Shown piece by piece: positions 26,816-38,100 of a DNA stretch of 64,000 nt. The DNA is from Bradyrhizobium sp. 186 (GTDB lineage: Bacteria; Pseudomonadota; Alphaproteobacteria; Rhizobiales; Xanthobacteraceae): contig NZ_CP082164.1 of the NCBI RefSeq assembly GCF_023101685.1, positions 8,432,001 to 8,496,000 of the forward strand, written 5' to 3'. The translations under genes and the position numbers were made by a program. A model generated the notes under the pieces. That model did not search any database. It had not been told where the DNA came from and saw nothing but the letters and a program-made list of their open reading frames with translations. Numbering within the stretch: the stretch's first letter is position 1; the number at the start of each line of letters is the position of its first letter.

Positions 26816-27786
26816 ACCAAAGAGCACAAAAGGACCAGCGCCGGCGCGACACGGCGCCAACGATAATCGAGCACCACAGTTAGAACCGGATCCCGCGGGA
26901 TCGAAACAATCGTTTCCTGTAAGAGCCTCGCGCAACCGGGATCGAAGCGACCTTCCCGAATTGCCCCCCTCGATGCTGCCATACCGGAGTTCGTCCCTGA
27001 CGCCGGGACGGTCTCGCGCCGAGCGGCACGTACCTACGATTCGCACAACGACGGCCGACGTCCCGCGCCCGGTCAACTACCAAACCTAGCAATTGATGGA
27101 GATGACGGACACATGTCAGTCAGTGCCGGTGAAACTCGCTCGGGCCACATCAAGGAAGAAGTCGCGATGCGATATAGATCCGGTAAATCCAATGGAGCTG
27201 ATGGATGTTCTGTCTCGTCCCGCAGCTACCAAAACGCCTCCAATCGCGCTCTCCATCTTCCCATGAGAGCCAATCAAGGCCTTGTGCCGGCCTCAGCGAG
27301 CTTACGGGCGTCAAAAGATGTTAGCCCCTTCTGCCCGCCTGTGCTTCATCCCATGGAGCGAGCTGCGGGCGGCGTTTCTCGGGTCCGGCGGGTTGTTATG
27401 CGAGCTCAGCTACTGGCGCGGCTCTCTGTTGAAGAACATTGCCTTTCCTCGTGGCAGCGGATTTGTCGTGAGAATCCCTCGGCTCCGTGCGTCGGCCGCC
27501 AATCTCTCTTGCTAGGGAACGCTCACATCGAGCAGGCCACTCTCCGTGTCGATACGGTGCAGCAGATGCTTGCACTCGATTAGCGATCGAGCGGCTGGGT
27601 TGTGTCGCGCTGGGTACCCACCACGTTGGCCAAGCTGCGCCAGCAGTGGTGATAGCGCGGAAGGCTGAGCGGGTCTCGTTGGCATAGAGATGCCACCTGG
27701 CCTCAAGCGTCACCTAGATCGCCTTGAGCCCGAGGATCGAGAACCGCTCTAGGCCGTCAGGTGGAAGTTGCACTTTATTCAAATCG
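26816..27786. other. stretch without a recognisable gene, containing a repeat copy
   Basis: Roughly 970 bp between the amber-cut gene and the porin, with no product I can identify. The second copy of the 33-bp repeat is at 27072. Confidence 0.45.
27072..27103 (+). repeat. 33-bp dispersed repeat, copy 2 (right of hemN)
   Basis: This copy is 32 bp: GTCAACTACCAAACCT, then AGCAA, then TTGATGGAGAT. It is in the same orientation as copy 1, 2.6 kb away, with hemN and the amber-cut gene between them. Similarity stops sharply on both sides. Confidence 0.75.
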
Positions 27787-29388
27787 ATGGACGTGGAAAT
27801 CACTATGCATCGTTGCGGAATAGCGCCAGTATCCATGCGGGTATACTCGGCTGGCGTAGTTGCTTTCATCTCTCGACCAAGTGCGAAGCCAAGAGGGCGT
27901 ATTCTCCTTTCCGTGATAGCTAGTCTCGCCGGCAGTTCGGCGGCGGCAGAACCTGGTGATATCTCTGGCCCTAGAAGTCACAGTCCCGATGAGCTCGCCG
28001 AGGCAAGAAGCCAAACAATCTCGAATCCGGCTGTAACCTTCCGAAGCGGCCGGCCCAAAGGAGCAGCGCGCCTTTCTGGGAACTTGCTGCCAAAAGCAGC
28101 TAGGTCTACCACAACGCGCGACAGTGCGGAGGACACCGCCAAGAGCAGAAGTCAAAAGCAGATTGACCCATTCGCAAAATTCGAGAAGCTCCGCGAAAAA
28201 GGTGCGGCGTTCACTGGGCCTGGTCCTGCGGACACGATAGATCAGGATACAGCTTCTGTCAGATCCGAGCTTTCGGATCTCGGGATTGGATTCGCTGGCT
28301 GGACCCTAAACACGTTTGTCAACAATCAACTCGGTAATGCCGCCAGAAGCACCATCGCCAATCAACAATATGTCGGCCAGAATCCGACATTTAGTACGGT
28401 CAACTCTATGATCGTGACCTATGACCTCGCTCGGTTTGGAATTCCCGACGGTCAGATCGTCGTGGGAGCCGAGCATCAATATTGGACATGGAAGAGCGCC
28501 GGGCCAGACCGACTGGGAATCAATGCAGTGTCCTACTATCAAACGTTCTTCGAAAGGAAGATCGAACTCAAAGTGGGTTACCTCAGGAACCAACATGAGT
28601 TTGCGGGTGCCGGAGAAAAAGTTTTTGGACCCTCGTCGAAGATGCTGTTCCAAGCAGGCGTGAGCAACAATTGGGCGCCAACGCCGGCTCTTAATCTGAA
28701 GTACAATTTTGACGATCGCTTATATAACAAGCTCTCAATCCAGCGCTCGCTCAGTCCAGCCGGTCAATATACGCATGTAAGCGAAAATCCCACTGGCTTG
28801 AACTGGAGCACGCGCGACGCGGGCATTCTTTTACTTGATGAAGTTTGCTATAGGAACAAGCCTACTCCCGGGGTACCCGAGACTTGGCTGCGGGCTGGCG
28901 CGGGCTTTAACAACAGCAGCTACACGGACCTACAGCATCCGACGCAACCGACAGCCAAGGCGAACAGCGTCTACTATGTAGCTGCGGATAGGCAATTCTG
29001 GCAATCTGCCGTCCACGGCTCGGCATCTCGCGGAATCTATGGCGGGTTCTCTGCGATGTACGCTCCGCCTGACCTAAATAGGGCTAGTCAGTACTACGAG
29101 CTTCGCCTGTATGCGAAGGGCCTGTTTGACAGCCGGCCCACTGATCAGATGAGTCTTGTTGTCAACAACACCATCTGGAGCCATTTCGCGGTGGACGCGG
29201 CACTGGCGAAAGAGCAGCTGGCGCACCGGGACAGCACAGCAATTTCGGGACTGTATACGGCGCATGTGGCGCCCGGGATATATACAACCGTAGGACTGAC
29301 GTACATCAATCACCCGACAAGCATTACCTACACGCCGCAAACAGGACACGCCCTGAATATATTGGTATCTACGTCGGTATTCTTCTAG
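27787..29388 (+). CDS. OprB-like carbohydrate-selective porin
   Basis: The product has about 533 residues. A signal peptide-like stretch ends in VIASLAGSSAAA before EPGD. A disordered basic part and a linker follow, then beta-barrel sequence with alternating aromatic residues: GIGFAGWTLNTFVNNQ, QIVVGAEHQYWTWKSAG, KIELKVGYLRNQHEF. The C-terminus ends in phenylalanine (STSVFF), the outer-membrane assembly signal. The pattern fits OprB-type sugar porins. The start is uncertain: TTG 27724, ATG 27787 and ATG 27835 are all in frame without a good ribosome-binding site; I use 27787. The long low-complexity region between the signal and the barrel is unusual. Confidence 0.75.
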   Translation: MDVEITMHRCGIAPVSMRVYSAGVVAFISRPSAKPRGRILLSVIASLAGSSAAAEPGDISGPRSHSPDELAEARSQTISNPAVTFRSGRPKGAARLSGNLLPKAARSTTTRDSAEDTAKSRSQKQIDPFAKFEKLREKGAAFTGPGPADTIDQDTASVRSELSDLGIGFAGWTLNTFVNNQLGNAARSTIANQQYVGQNPTFSTVNSMIVTYDLARFGIPDGQIVVGAEHQYWTWKSAGPDRLGINAVSYYQTFFERKIELKVGYLRNQHEFAGAGEKVFGPSSKMLFQAGVSNNWAPTPALNLKYNFDDRLYNKLSIQRSLSPAGQYTHVSENPTGLNWSTRDAGILLLDEVCYRNKPTPGVPETWLRAGAGFNNSSYTDLQHPTQPTAKANSVYYVAADRQFWQSAVHGSASRGIYGGFSAMYAPPDLNRASQYYELRLYAKGLFDSRPTDQMSLVVNNTIWSHFAVDAALAKEQLAHRDSTAISGLYTAHVAPGIYTTVGLTYINHPTSITYTPQTGHALNILVSTSVFF

Positions 29389-30177
29389 GCTCTCAGGACT
29401 GCGCGTGAATTCACGGTCATGTAGTCGATATCACAATCGCCCTTTTCAACGGCTTGGGCCACGCATCACGGCGATTTTGGTATCCGCTGTGCTCCTGACG
29501 CGAAGCCGGGTACCGCGTAAATTGAGCCGTGATATCCAACGTAGCATGCTGTTGGGAATGGTAGGTTAGAGCCTTTGCTGCTTCGGTCTACGAGCGATAG
29601 GCCGACGTCGTACTTGCTCAAGAGCTATACCCTCCGGCCGCGGAATGATCTCCGACGCTCATTTGTTCAATCGAGTGCTGAGCTTGCGGCAGCGACATTG
29701 CTTTTGGATGGTCGCTCGTGCTGCTCGTCAGACTCGCGTCCGAGCTCGTACTCTGCCATGACAAGCCGAAATCGTGCCCTCGGAGCTTAGTTCACCCCGA
29801 AGAGGTGCGGTAAGCGGAACCGCGACACAGATGCCAAAGCTAGCCAACTACGGCAATCGCTATATCTGTCCGACGGTCGTGGCGCTGGCCGAAAGGCGAT
29901 GCGCAAGGTCGGCGGACACGTGCCCCCCTTCCGCGGCAAATCGACCGGACGCGGCCGGATGACTTGCGCCACTCGAATGATGACTCATTTTCGCCGGGTC
30001 GAGACGAGCTTTAGCATCTTACTTCAGCAAGGAGGTCGCCTCCGGAGTCTGCGGCGCGTTAGCCCCTCCAATCCAATTGCGCGTGGCGGTCTGCTCGGTT
30101 AACTTCTCTTCGCAAACATCTATTCGCGCGAACATGCGATAAGAGCAGTGCATTAGCGGTGAATTTGCCGAGCCTTG
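29389..30177. other. stretch without a recognisable gene
   Basis: About 790 bp between the convergent ends of the porin and dioxygenase genes. Frames are short and without motifs; no clear terminator hairpin is seen for either gene. Confidence 0.45.
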
Positions 30178-31107
30178 CTAGGCAACCTTCGTGGACGGGT
30201 GCTTCGTCGTCTTGAGGCGCGTTACACTGCATCGACCGTCGACGCTGACGGGCGCGTCACCATCGATTGTGGCACGATGAACGACGCGGTGCTGGTCACC
30301 GTAATCGTTGACCGCATAATGCTGCGTTGCGCGGTTATCCCAGATCGCGACATCGCCTTCTTTCCAGCCCCAGCGTACGGTGTTTTCGGGTGCCGTGATA
30401 TGAGACTGGAATAGATCAAACAGCTTCTGACCGTCGCGTTTTGGGATATCAATAAACCTTTGCACCAGATCGCCGAGCACCAGCGCGCGCTCGCTGGTCT
30501 CGGGATGTACACGGACCACCGGGTGCTCCGTCTCATAGATCGTTTTGGTAAAGACCTCATCAAAATGCTTCTGGTCGATTTCGCGAACACGGCAGGTCCC
30601 GGCGTAGTCGAAGCCGTTGCTATGAACAGTCCAGAGTTCGTCGGCAAGCCGTTGGAGCGGCCGCGGCAGATCCAGATAGGCGGCCACAGCGTTCGACCAA
30701 ATCGTATCGCCACCGGACGATGGGACCACAATGGCTCGCAGCACCGCAAGTTTAGGATACGCCGCGAGAAAGGTTCCATCGGTGTGCCATACATCAGCCC
30801 GGCTACCTCCGCGTGCGGAATCAAGCTCGATGATCGAGGTCGTTCCATTGATCGTACCGAGTGTCGGATGCGGCACCAGCCTTCCCAAACAAGCAGCAAA
30901 GCGCTCCTGCTCCGCGTCATCAAGATGCCCCTGATCGCGGAAGAAGATCACCTTGTGTTCGAGCAGCAAGCTGTTGATCCCAGCGATGGTTTGGCTCGGT
31001 AAATCACCCGAGAGCTTGATATTTCTGATTTCAACACCGATGCGCGCTGCGCGCTTGACGACGTCGGTCAGTGGAATGACACTCTCGGTCGAAGCCGTTT
31101 GTTTCAT
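30178..31107 (-). CDS. TauD/TfdA-family 2-oxoglutarate-dependent dioxygenase
   Basis: The product has 309 residues from ATG 31107 (MKQTASTESVIPL). The iron-binding HxD is in DVWHTDGTFLA, and the distal histidine and 2-oxoglutarate-binding arginine are in NDYGDQHRVVHRATIDG. AIWDNRATQHYAV is also typical of the TauD family. Such enzymes oxidise sulfonates, phenoxy-acids or other small acids with O2. The substrate cannot be told from sequence, and no sulfonate transport gene is adjacent. A longer start at 31161 is possible but less like the family. The gene appears intact, unlike most of its neighbours. Confidence 0.88.
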   Translation of the reverse strand: MKQTASTESVIPLTDVVKRAARIGVEIRNIKLSGDLPSQTIAGINSLLLEHKVIFFRDQGHLDDAEQERFAACLGRLVPHPTLGTINGTTSIIELDSARGGSRADVWHTDGTFLAAYPKLAVLRAIVVPSSGGDTIWSNAVAAYLDLPRPLQRLADELWTVHSNGFDYAGTCRVREIDQKHFDEVFTKTIYETEHPVVRVHPETSERALVLGDLVQRFIDIPKRDGQKLFDLFQSHITAPENTVRWGWKEGDVAIWDNRATQHYAVNDYGDQHRVVHRATIDGDAPVSVDGRCSVTRLKTTKHPSTKVA

Positions 31108-31514
31108 TGCGAATTTTTCCAAGCTTTGCGGATTCTTCAAGCGGACAAGGGCGCGTGTCACTCGGTTTCGAAGGCGAGCCTCGCGCTACGGGTACTCTCG
31201 AGCAAGCACCATGCCAGTCGGAAAACGGAGCTGTGAACGTCCGTCAGGTACCGGATCGGATTTGAGTCGAACAGTTTGCCAGGAACTCGATGCCACCTCC
31301 CACCCTCTTTCCAACGCCACCCGGGTCGGCGGCGAAAGGCATAGGGCGCATAATCGACAGGAAATGTACCGCTCGGCACCCGAAGAGAAAGGCCATACGG
31401 TCCTCGTGCAACGTCGGGCAGCCAGCTGTGCGTGCTGTTCTCGTCCAGTATGCGCCCTCCGCTTAACAGTTTGCGGCAATCGGCCAGTCTCGAGCCGCCT
31501 CTGCGAACGGGCCA
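31108..31514. other. stretch upstream of the dioxygenase
   Basis: About 400 bp. A minus-strand frame here (VALERGWEVASSSWQTVRLK) looks protein-like but matches no family I know and has no clear start. No regulatory site stands out. Confidence 0.35.
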
Positions 31515-32752
31515 TCACCGGCTCTCAAGGTGTCCGGGACCTGCCCTGGCCGTGATCACTGCCGAAACATCATCGGCTGGAAATGGAAGAGGAATAGATG
31601 ACCTTGGAAGAGCTCCAAACGATTGAACTACGGCTTCATCCAGGCAAAAACCATTGATCCGCGGCACTGGGATCGCGATGTTCTCGATGCACCGACGTCC
31701 GAGCACGGTGAGGCAGATGTTCTGCACGGTCCGGCTGGGTTTGCCCAACAAGCCAAAGATATGTCCACTACCAGTCTTTATAGGTGTTTCAATGTTGTCA
31801 AAGTAGTTGCCCTCGATCAGTGCTTGCACAGATGGTCCAGCATCCACTGCATGGAAGAATCCGCCGCTCTGTTGCGCATTCGTGTTGTGGAAGTAATTGT
31901 TAAGGAGATGAATAATAGCCTGCGCACCGTCAATGTGCGGCGCCCGCCCTGAGATCTCATGGAAATAGTTATTTGCGATGGTGATCGTTTGCGGGACACC
32001 AAGAAACAGGAGATTCCAATAGTGCTCCCCGTTACAATAGGAGGAATAGGTATCGCTGCCATCGAAGTCGTTCCAGGAAATCGTAATATTCGTCGTAGGG
32101 CCAAAGCCGCCGGCAATCATCTGCCGCCCGATATTATGAAATCGGTTGTGATCGATCCAAACCAGGTCGGCTCGTGCAATTGCAATAGCATCGCCGGCAA
32201 ATATCACGCCTTGATTGATATCACTGATGGTCAGGTTGCGAATAACGACGTTGCTGACCCCATTTAGGCGCAGCCCCTTCCCTTTGATTGTAGCGCTCGG
32301 GCCAACGCCGATCACCGTCTTGTTTGAGCCAATCTCCAGCGGGCGCTTGCCGGCCCTGTCGAAGCCGACCAATGTCTTCTCCTTGCCATCGCAATGCGCA
32401 TCGTTGCCATCCATAAGGAGAAGGGACTCACTCTTGTAAGGTGCCGAACAAGCACGGCCGTATTGGCAACCCTGCCCCTCGCCTTGCCCTTCCGTACCGG
32501 TAAAGTCTATGGTTCCAGCTACCTGGATCTCAAGCTGTACGAACGACACAACTCATACTTCAGAGCTTTGGTTGATCTGACCTGAACTACCTCGCCTCCA
32601 AGGCCGCCCGTCGCTGCAGAGCCAAAGCCCTTGAGGGCTTCCGATCGCACATTGTTCGATCCGAGCACGGAAGAGACGCCGACGACGACAGCAAGTCCAC
32701 CGAGCACGCGCAACGACCGCTTGATGTGCTTCATCGTGTCCTTCATAGGCAT
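31515..32752 (-). pseudogene. secreted pectate lyase (PL1 family), frameshifted near the N-terminus
   Basis: ATG 32752 gives a signal peptide (KRSLRVLGGLAVVVGVSSVLG) and then the first conserved stretch of pectate lyases, GFGSAATGGLGGEVVQV. At about 32540 a one-base shift is needed to go on as IQVAGTIDFTG. The remaining parallel beta-helix is intact, with SNKTVIGVG, NVVIRNLTISD, DLVWIDHNRFHN, SWNDFDGSDTYSSYCNG and GRAPHIDG with the catalytic arginine. With the shift repaired it is about 412 residues. It would cleave pectate in the plant cell wall outside the cell, fitting a plant symbiont. The single indel could be recent or an error. Confidence 0.8.
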
Positions 32753-33750
32753 GTGCTGTCTCTTACCCGGAAAATCCGCACGAGGCCTTGAATTCTCGAG
32801 CTCAAATGCTGAACTGGAATATGCGGCGTTAACGCCATCAGATCGTCCTCAATAAGGCAGGATCGGAATATCGGAACCATGCTACGCAACAGCCGAAGTG
32901 TGCAGCCGCAGGCTCCGCACCAGCTGTGATGGATCTGGGTAGCCATTGAGCCAATCACGGCCGATGAAAGCAGCGGTCGATGCTTCGAGAGCCCCGTCAG
33001 AGGAATACTGTAGGGTGCAACACGCCTGGCCTGGGAGGATGGGCCGTCGCTCCTGACGTTTTGCTGGACCGGCGGGAGGCGCTTGAGCTCTTCGGCATTT
33101 TCGACCAGCACCAGAACGCGTGGTGCATGATAATTCGCATCCCGCGGGAAACAGATAGGCGGCGCGGCTGGGATCCACGTCTTCCTGGATTGCACGTCGG
33201 ATGTTAGGCCTCTTCTTCTGCGATATAGATGGGCCAGATTGGCCCCGTATGTCGCGTGCCAGACACATCACACGGACGGACGCCTCCTACGCTACGCTTC
33301 ATGACCGGCAATGTCACGCCGCCGGAATGGCTACGATTTCCTTGTTTTTGATTTGTCCGTCCAGTGCCAGGGGCGGATCTAGCACAGCCAGTCACCGCCA
33401 ACCTGCGACTCGCGGCGCGGCGAGCTGATGCGGCAACGGCTCAGCCGCAATTCTGGTCGTCCCACTCATAGCCCTAAGGTGAAGCTACTCATGTGCTGCA
33501 GTCATCGCCACGAAGAGCCGAATTCGTCTGCAGGCGGCGCGTGGAAGGCAACGGCTGGCCAGCGTGCAAACGCACCCTCCGATCTGCACCTTCGACGCAT
33601 CATAGGTTTACCGCCCCCAGGGGCCTAGCGCGCGCGGAGGAATGAAACTACCCACCAAGACTGATTGTTTTTGTGATCCAGCATGAGGCGTACCCCAGTC
33701 CGAATCATGAGTCGCCCGGCTTTCCGTTGGGCTGCCGGGGAGCTTTGCCG
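32753..33750. other. 1-kb stretch without a recognisable gene
   Basis: A minus-strand piece around 33060-33190 (APRVLVLVENAEELKRLPPV) looks coding but is short, without start or family. I looked for a tts box (type III secretion promoter) before the pectate lyase and found no acceptable match. Confidence 0.4.
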
Positions 33751-34377
33751 ATGTACACGCCGCCCTCCTTCCAAGTTATCGATATCACCGACGTTCATCG
33801 GACGATGCGCGAGGCACGCTCGGCGACACTGATCACCGCTACTCAGGAAGGGCTTGTTGGAACGATGCTGCCCGTAGTACTCGACGAGAGCGAAGGCTCC
33901 ATGGGCACGATTTACGCCCACGTGGCGCGTGCGAATCCGCAGTGGAAGCTGACACCGACTGGCGAGGCGATGGCCATTTTCGCTGGAGCGGAGGCCTATG
34001 TCAGCCCCTCCTGGTACGTGACCAAGCACGAGAGAGGCGAGGCCGTACCGACGTGGAACTATGTCGCTGTGCATGCCTACGGGCCCGTCGAATTCTTCGA
34101 TGATGCCGATCGGCTGCGAAAGGTGGTCACGCGACTGACCGATGTGCATGAGCGCTCGGGCAAAGACCGCTGGGCGGTGTCTGACGCCCCTGCCGATTTC
34201 ATCAAAACGGAGCTTAAGGGGATTGTCGGTCTGCGATTGCAAATTACACGGTTCGATGGCACGCGGAAGATGAGCCAGAACCGCAACGCGGCGGATCGCG
34301 CCGGCGTCATCGAGGGATTATCGAAGAGCGACCGTGACGAAGACCGTCGTGTGGCTCACCTCATTGCGAAAGGATGA
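33751..34377 (+). CDS. PaiB-like FMN-binding protein
   Basis: The product has 208 residues from ATG 33751 (MYTPPSFQVIDITDVHRTMR), preceded by a purine-rich GGGGAG. The PaiB family pattern is clear: ATLIT near residue 30, GTIYAHVARANPQWK, EAMAIFAGAEAYVSPSWY, VPTWNYVAVHAYGPVEFF and a C-terminal KMSQNRN. These proteins bind FMN with the split-barrel fold. In Bacillus PaiB represses protease genes, but in most bacteria the role is unknown. The frame upstream to 33673 is not family-like. Isolated and intact. Confidence 0.88.
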   Translation: MYTPPSFQVIDITDVHRTMREARSATLITATQEGLVGTMLPVVLDESEGSMGTIYAHVARANPQWKLTPTGEAMAIFAGAEAYVSPSWYVTKHERGEAVPTWNYVAVHAYGPVEFFDDADRLRKVVTRLTDVHERSGKDRWAVSDAPADFIKTELKGIVGLRLQITRFDGTRKMSQNRNAADRAGVIEGLSKSDRDEDRRVAHLIAKG

Positions 34378-34920
34378 CGAACCCGAACGACGTATTGTGA
34401 ACGACGCGGTACCACCTGCATTTCTCCATATCCTCGACTGCTCTCCTTCTGCACAGCGATGCGCCGGCGGCGGTCGGTTCCTGCTCGCGTCAGGTGCTTT
34501 TCACAGAGCACAGAAAACCATACACGACGCCATCGCTTGCGCGTCACCTATTGCGAGCGGCAGCAGTGGCGCGAGGCCCCAAGGCCAATTCCGGAGAAGA
34601 AGAGCGGTACACCGGTTGCAATCCGGGGCCCGCTTCGGGGCGCATGACAGGATGCTCTGCATTGAGATCGGATTCAAGGGGGCTGCGCCGGCTCCACGGT
34701 TATCGAAGCAACCGGTTCCTAAACCAGTTTAGCACGGAATCTTGCGATTGGCGCTAACTGATCAGCCACACTGAAACTTCTGCACAGCCACAGGCGACGG
34801 TTGCATGCATTAAAGTAAATCATGTCGCCCTCCCGACTCAAACAAAGATGCTTTGGAGGGCGATTGCCGTCATTCTCTCGAACACTGCGTGTGCAGCTTT
34901 CGTCTGATTCCGCTTGACGC

Positions 34921-34946
34921 CCTGCAAGTCTCAAGAGACTTGCAGG
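34921..34946. repeat. 26-bp near-perfect palindrome
   Basis: Arms CCTGCAAGTCTC (34921-34932) and GAGACTTGCAGG (34935-34946) are exact reverse complements with only AA between. No U-run follows. The two-base centre is too tight for an RNA hairpin loop, so a dimeric protein site or cruciform is as likely as a terminator. Confidence 0.8.
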
Positions 34947-34962
34947 AAGCCCTCAAAGCGTC

Positions 34963-34991
34963 TTGAATCCGACGTTAGGGTCAGATTGCAG
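34963..34991 (+). repeat. dispersed 28-bp element, degenerate copy
   Basis: Starts TTGAATCCGACGTTAGGG and continues TCAGATTGCAG. It aligns with the copies at 59551 and 61291 with one inserted base and a few changes. Similarity with the 59551 copy goes on beyond the core (TCTTCT). Confidence 0.55.
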
Positions 34992-35145
34992 ATCTTCTGA
35001 CAATTCGCGACAATCTGCGCTCGCTCCAACACTCCCCGATGGGCAGTAAGAAACGCGAATGTCTCAAATCCTCAAGGTCCCGCCGCTCGCTTCTGTCACG
35101 ATGATCGGGGCTCCCGGAGCGCCCTGCTCGATATCGAACTCGAGC

Positions 35146-38100
35146 CTAAGACGTTGAAGAGACCTGTTCCGACCGATCCACGCCCTCCGGCGCAACCGGC
35201 ATGCTGAACTGAAAGACGGCCCCGCGAGGATCATTGGCGCCCGCCCACATCCGGCCTCCGTGCGCCTCAATAATAGAATGGCAAATGGCCAGCCCCATGC
35301 CCATGCCTTCGGACTTGGTGGTGTAAAACGCCTCGAACACGCGGTCAGCGCTGTTCGGATCGAGGCCTGGACCCGTATCCCGAAAAGTGACCACTACGTT
35401 ATTCGAGTCATCTGTCCGCGCACTGATCAGTAACTCGCGGTCACCTTCGTTGATCTCCCTCATCGCCTCGATGGCGTTCGTGATCAAATTGAGAATCACC
35501 TGCCGGACCTGGACGCGATCTGCCCGGACAAGCGGCAACGCCTCAGTCCGTCGCGTTTGCACCCATACATCATTTTTCGCAAGTTCCGCGCGAACTAGGG
35601 CCAGCACCTCTAAGATCAATTCGTCAATTGCGAGAAGCTCCGTTTGCATAGGAGCCTTATTCATAAGAGCGCGGATCCGACGGATCACGTTCCCTGCACG
35701 CATACTGTCACGCACAATCAAACCGAAGGTCTGCCGAACTTCTTCCAGATTTGGCGGTTGAGCACCGAGCCAATTTAGCCCCGCCCCCGCATTACTGCTG
35801 ATCGCGGCAATCGGCTGGTTGACCTCATGGGCGATTGAGGCGGCCAGCTGTCCCATTGTCGTGATCCGATTGGCGTGTGCCAGCCCCATCAGAGTCTCGC
35901 GATACCGTCGTTCGCTTTCACGGGCTTCCGCTTCCGCTCTCTTTCGCTCTGTCAGGTCGAGGACGAAGCCAACACCTTGGTCGTCTCGCGCATCGAATAC
36001 GGCGAGGCCAATTAGCACCGGCACGCGGCTGCCATCCTTGCGGACATACTCTTTCTCGAACTGCTGGACAGCTCCGGTCCTTCTTGCTTCTGTTCCAGCA
36101 TTCAGTGTGCGCTCGTGCCATTCTGGCGGTGTCAGGTCGAGACCGTTCACTCGCCCCGCGACGAGATCCTCTCGGTCGTATCCAACCATCGTGAGGAAGG
36201 TTTGATTTGCCTCGATGATCTCGCCTCCTTCGCGAATGATAAATATTCCGATGATGTTAGCGTCGAGTAAGCGCCGGATTTTCGACTCCCGTTGCTGCAC
36301 TTCGCTGTACAACCGGCTGTTTTCCAGCGCTGTTGCAGCTTGCGAGGCAAGCATTTTCAGCACGGAGTTGCGGGCAGGCGAGAATATGCGCGCGGCGAGA
36401 TTATTCTCCAGATAAAGTACGCCGATCAGCTTGCCCTGCGTGATCAGTGGCAGGCAAAGAATAGAACGCGCTTTGCGCTCGCGGATATACGGATCTTCCG
36501 CAAATGAAGGCTCGGCGGCAGCATCTTCGAGAATGACGTTTTCGCGGACACGTAGGACGAAATGCAGCACGGACTCGGGAAGCGCCATCGGAGTTACGGG
36601 CTGTTCATTCACCTTTACAAGCAGCGCATCCGCTACCGTTGCGGCTTCCGCCTCGATCCGTGGCTCGCCTCCATGCAGCAGAATCAACAAACCTCGTTCG
36701 GCGCCGGCCTGCTCAATGGCAGTCCGCATAAGCGTGTCGATTAGTTTTTGAAGAACAATCTCGCCGGAAATCGCCTGCGACACTTTTGTCACCGTCGCGA
36801 GATCAAGATGCTCAACCGGAGCTCCGATCCTCATGCCATTCACGGCTGGAGTGGTCTCCTCATGGCTGAGATGGGGATTCAGCTCGTCGAGCTGACGCAC
36901 TTTGCCATCAGCTCCCCAACGAAGGTAGCCGCGCCGCGCGTCCTGCAGGTAAACCCGGGAGATTCTGTCAAAACCGCGCGCAGCATAAAAGCGCGCTGCA
37001 AGCTCGCAAGCGATTCCCTCGTGGTGGGCGAAACCGTTACGTGCTGCGGTCTGGATTGAGTGTTCATACAGTCGCATTGCGTCTGCATCGCGGTATTCGA
37101 GCCTTGCAATTTCAGCGCCGACCAAGGCAGCCCGATTCTCGAAATTTTCGGGGCAATTCGTCGCCCATATCTGCAGCTGTCTGTAATGGGCATCAATGAT
37201 ATCCCGATGTTGCTGTTGTTCGCTTTCGCCTGGCTTGTCGCAATAACATGAGTGAGACAGCGCACCATAGAAGTGAAACTCCGCGATCAAGGGCTCTGTC
37301 GGCATGGTCCATAATTTGGGCTCCGCCTTGGAGCGAGCATCAACAGCCGCAGCATAATCGCCGGCTAGAAATCGTGCCTGAAGTTTGCGGATCCAGTAGA
37401 CGGTTTCGCTAGGTGACAGCTCCGGACTCCGTGCCAACGATCGCTCGACCTCTAGCTCGTCAAATTGTTGGTCATCCAAGCAACCGAATGAGCGCGTGAG
37501 GCCGCGCATGCTTCTAATGATTGCGAGCTGAGCGGCTACGGTATCAGCAGCAAACTGAACCTTTCTATTCCGTATCGTAGCAAAGCTTTTCTCTATCTCG
37601 TTCTGTACCTCTTTCAGGGGATCTCCGGCCATCATCATATTTGAGGTTAGATGAAGCAAGCTGTACGCCTCATAGATGACATCGCCGCTGCTGACCGCAG
37701 CTGCGAGCGCTCGCCGAATCAAAACTCGGCCACCTCTTAGGGGCTTCGTCCACGGGATCACGTTGCACCCGAAGGCCAAATAGACGGGAGCCCGAAAGCG
37801 GGAGAACTCACCGCGATCAACCAGGTCGCAAGCAAGACGACCAAATTTGTCAGCTGCTTGGTAGTCACCGAAGCGCCCGGCCAAGATTCGGCCTAGCCAT
37901 GCGTAATGGGCGCAAGAAGCATCAGTGTTGCCGTATTCGAGGCTGATGGTGACAGCTCTGCAGATGACCAAAGCGGATAAATTGGCGTCCGTGAAACCTG
38001 CGGGCGGAAGAATGCGCGTCAAGACGGCAAGCGTGGCAAGCGTGGTCTGATCTGTCATTGCAGGCAAACTAGCAAGATCCTCGATTGCGTCGGGCAGCTG

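Larger units (their letters stand above)
34378..35145. other. stretch between the PaiB-like gene and the giant kinase
   Basis: No gene recognised. It contains a striking 26-bp palindrome (34921) and, 16 bp further, a degenerate copy of the five-copy dispersed element (34963). Confidence 0.5.

Noticed and set aside
32753..32880. possible tts box (type III secretion promoter) before the pectate lyase
   Set aside because: Only TCAGC and a nearby AGCTC resemble the consensus, the spacing is wrong, and the remaining conserved bases are absent.
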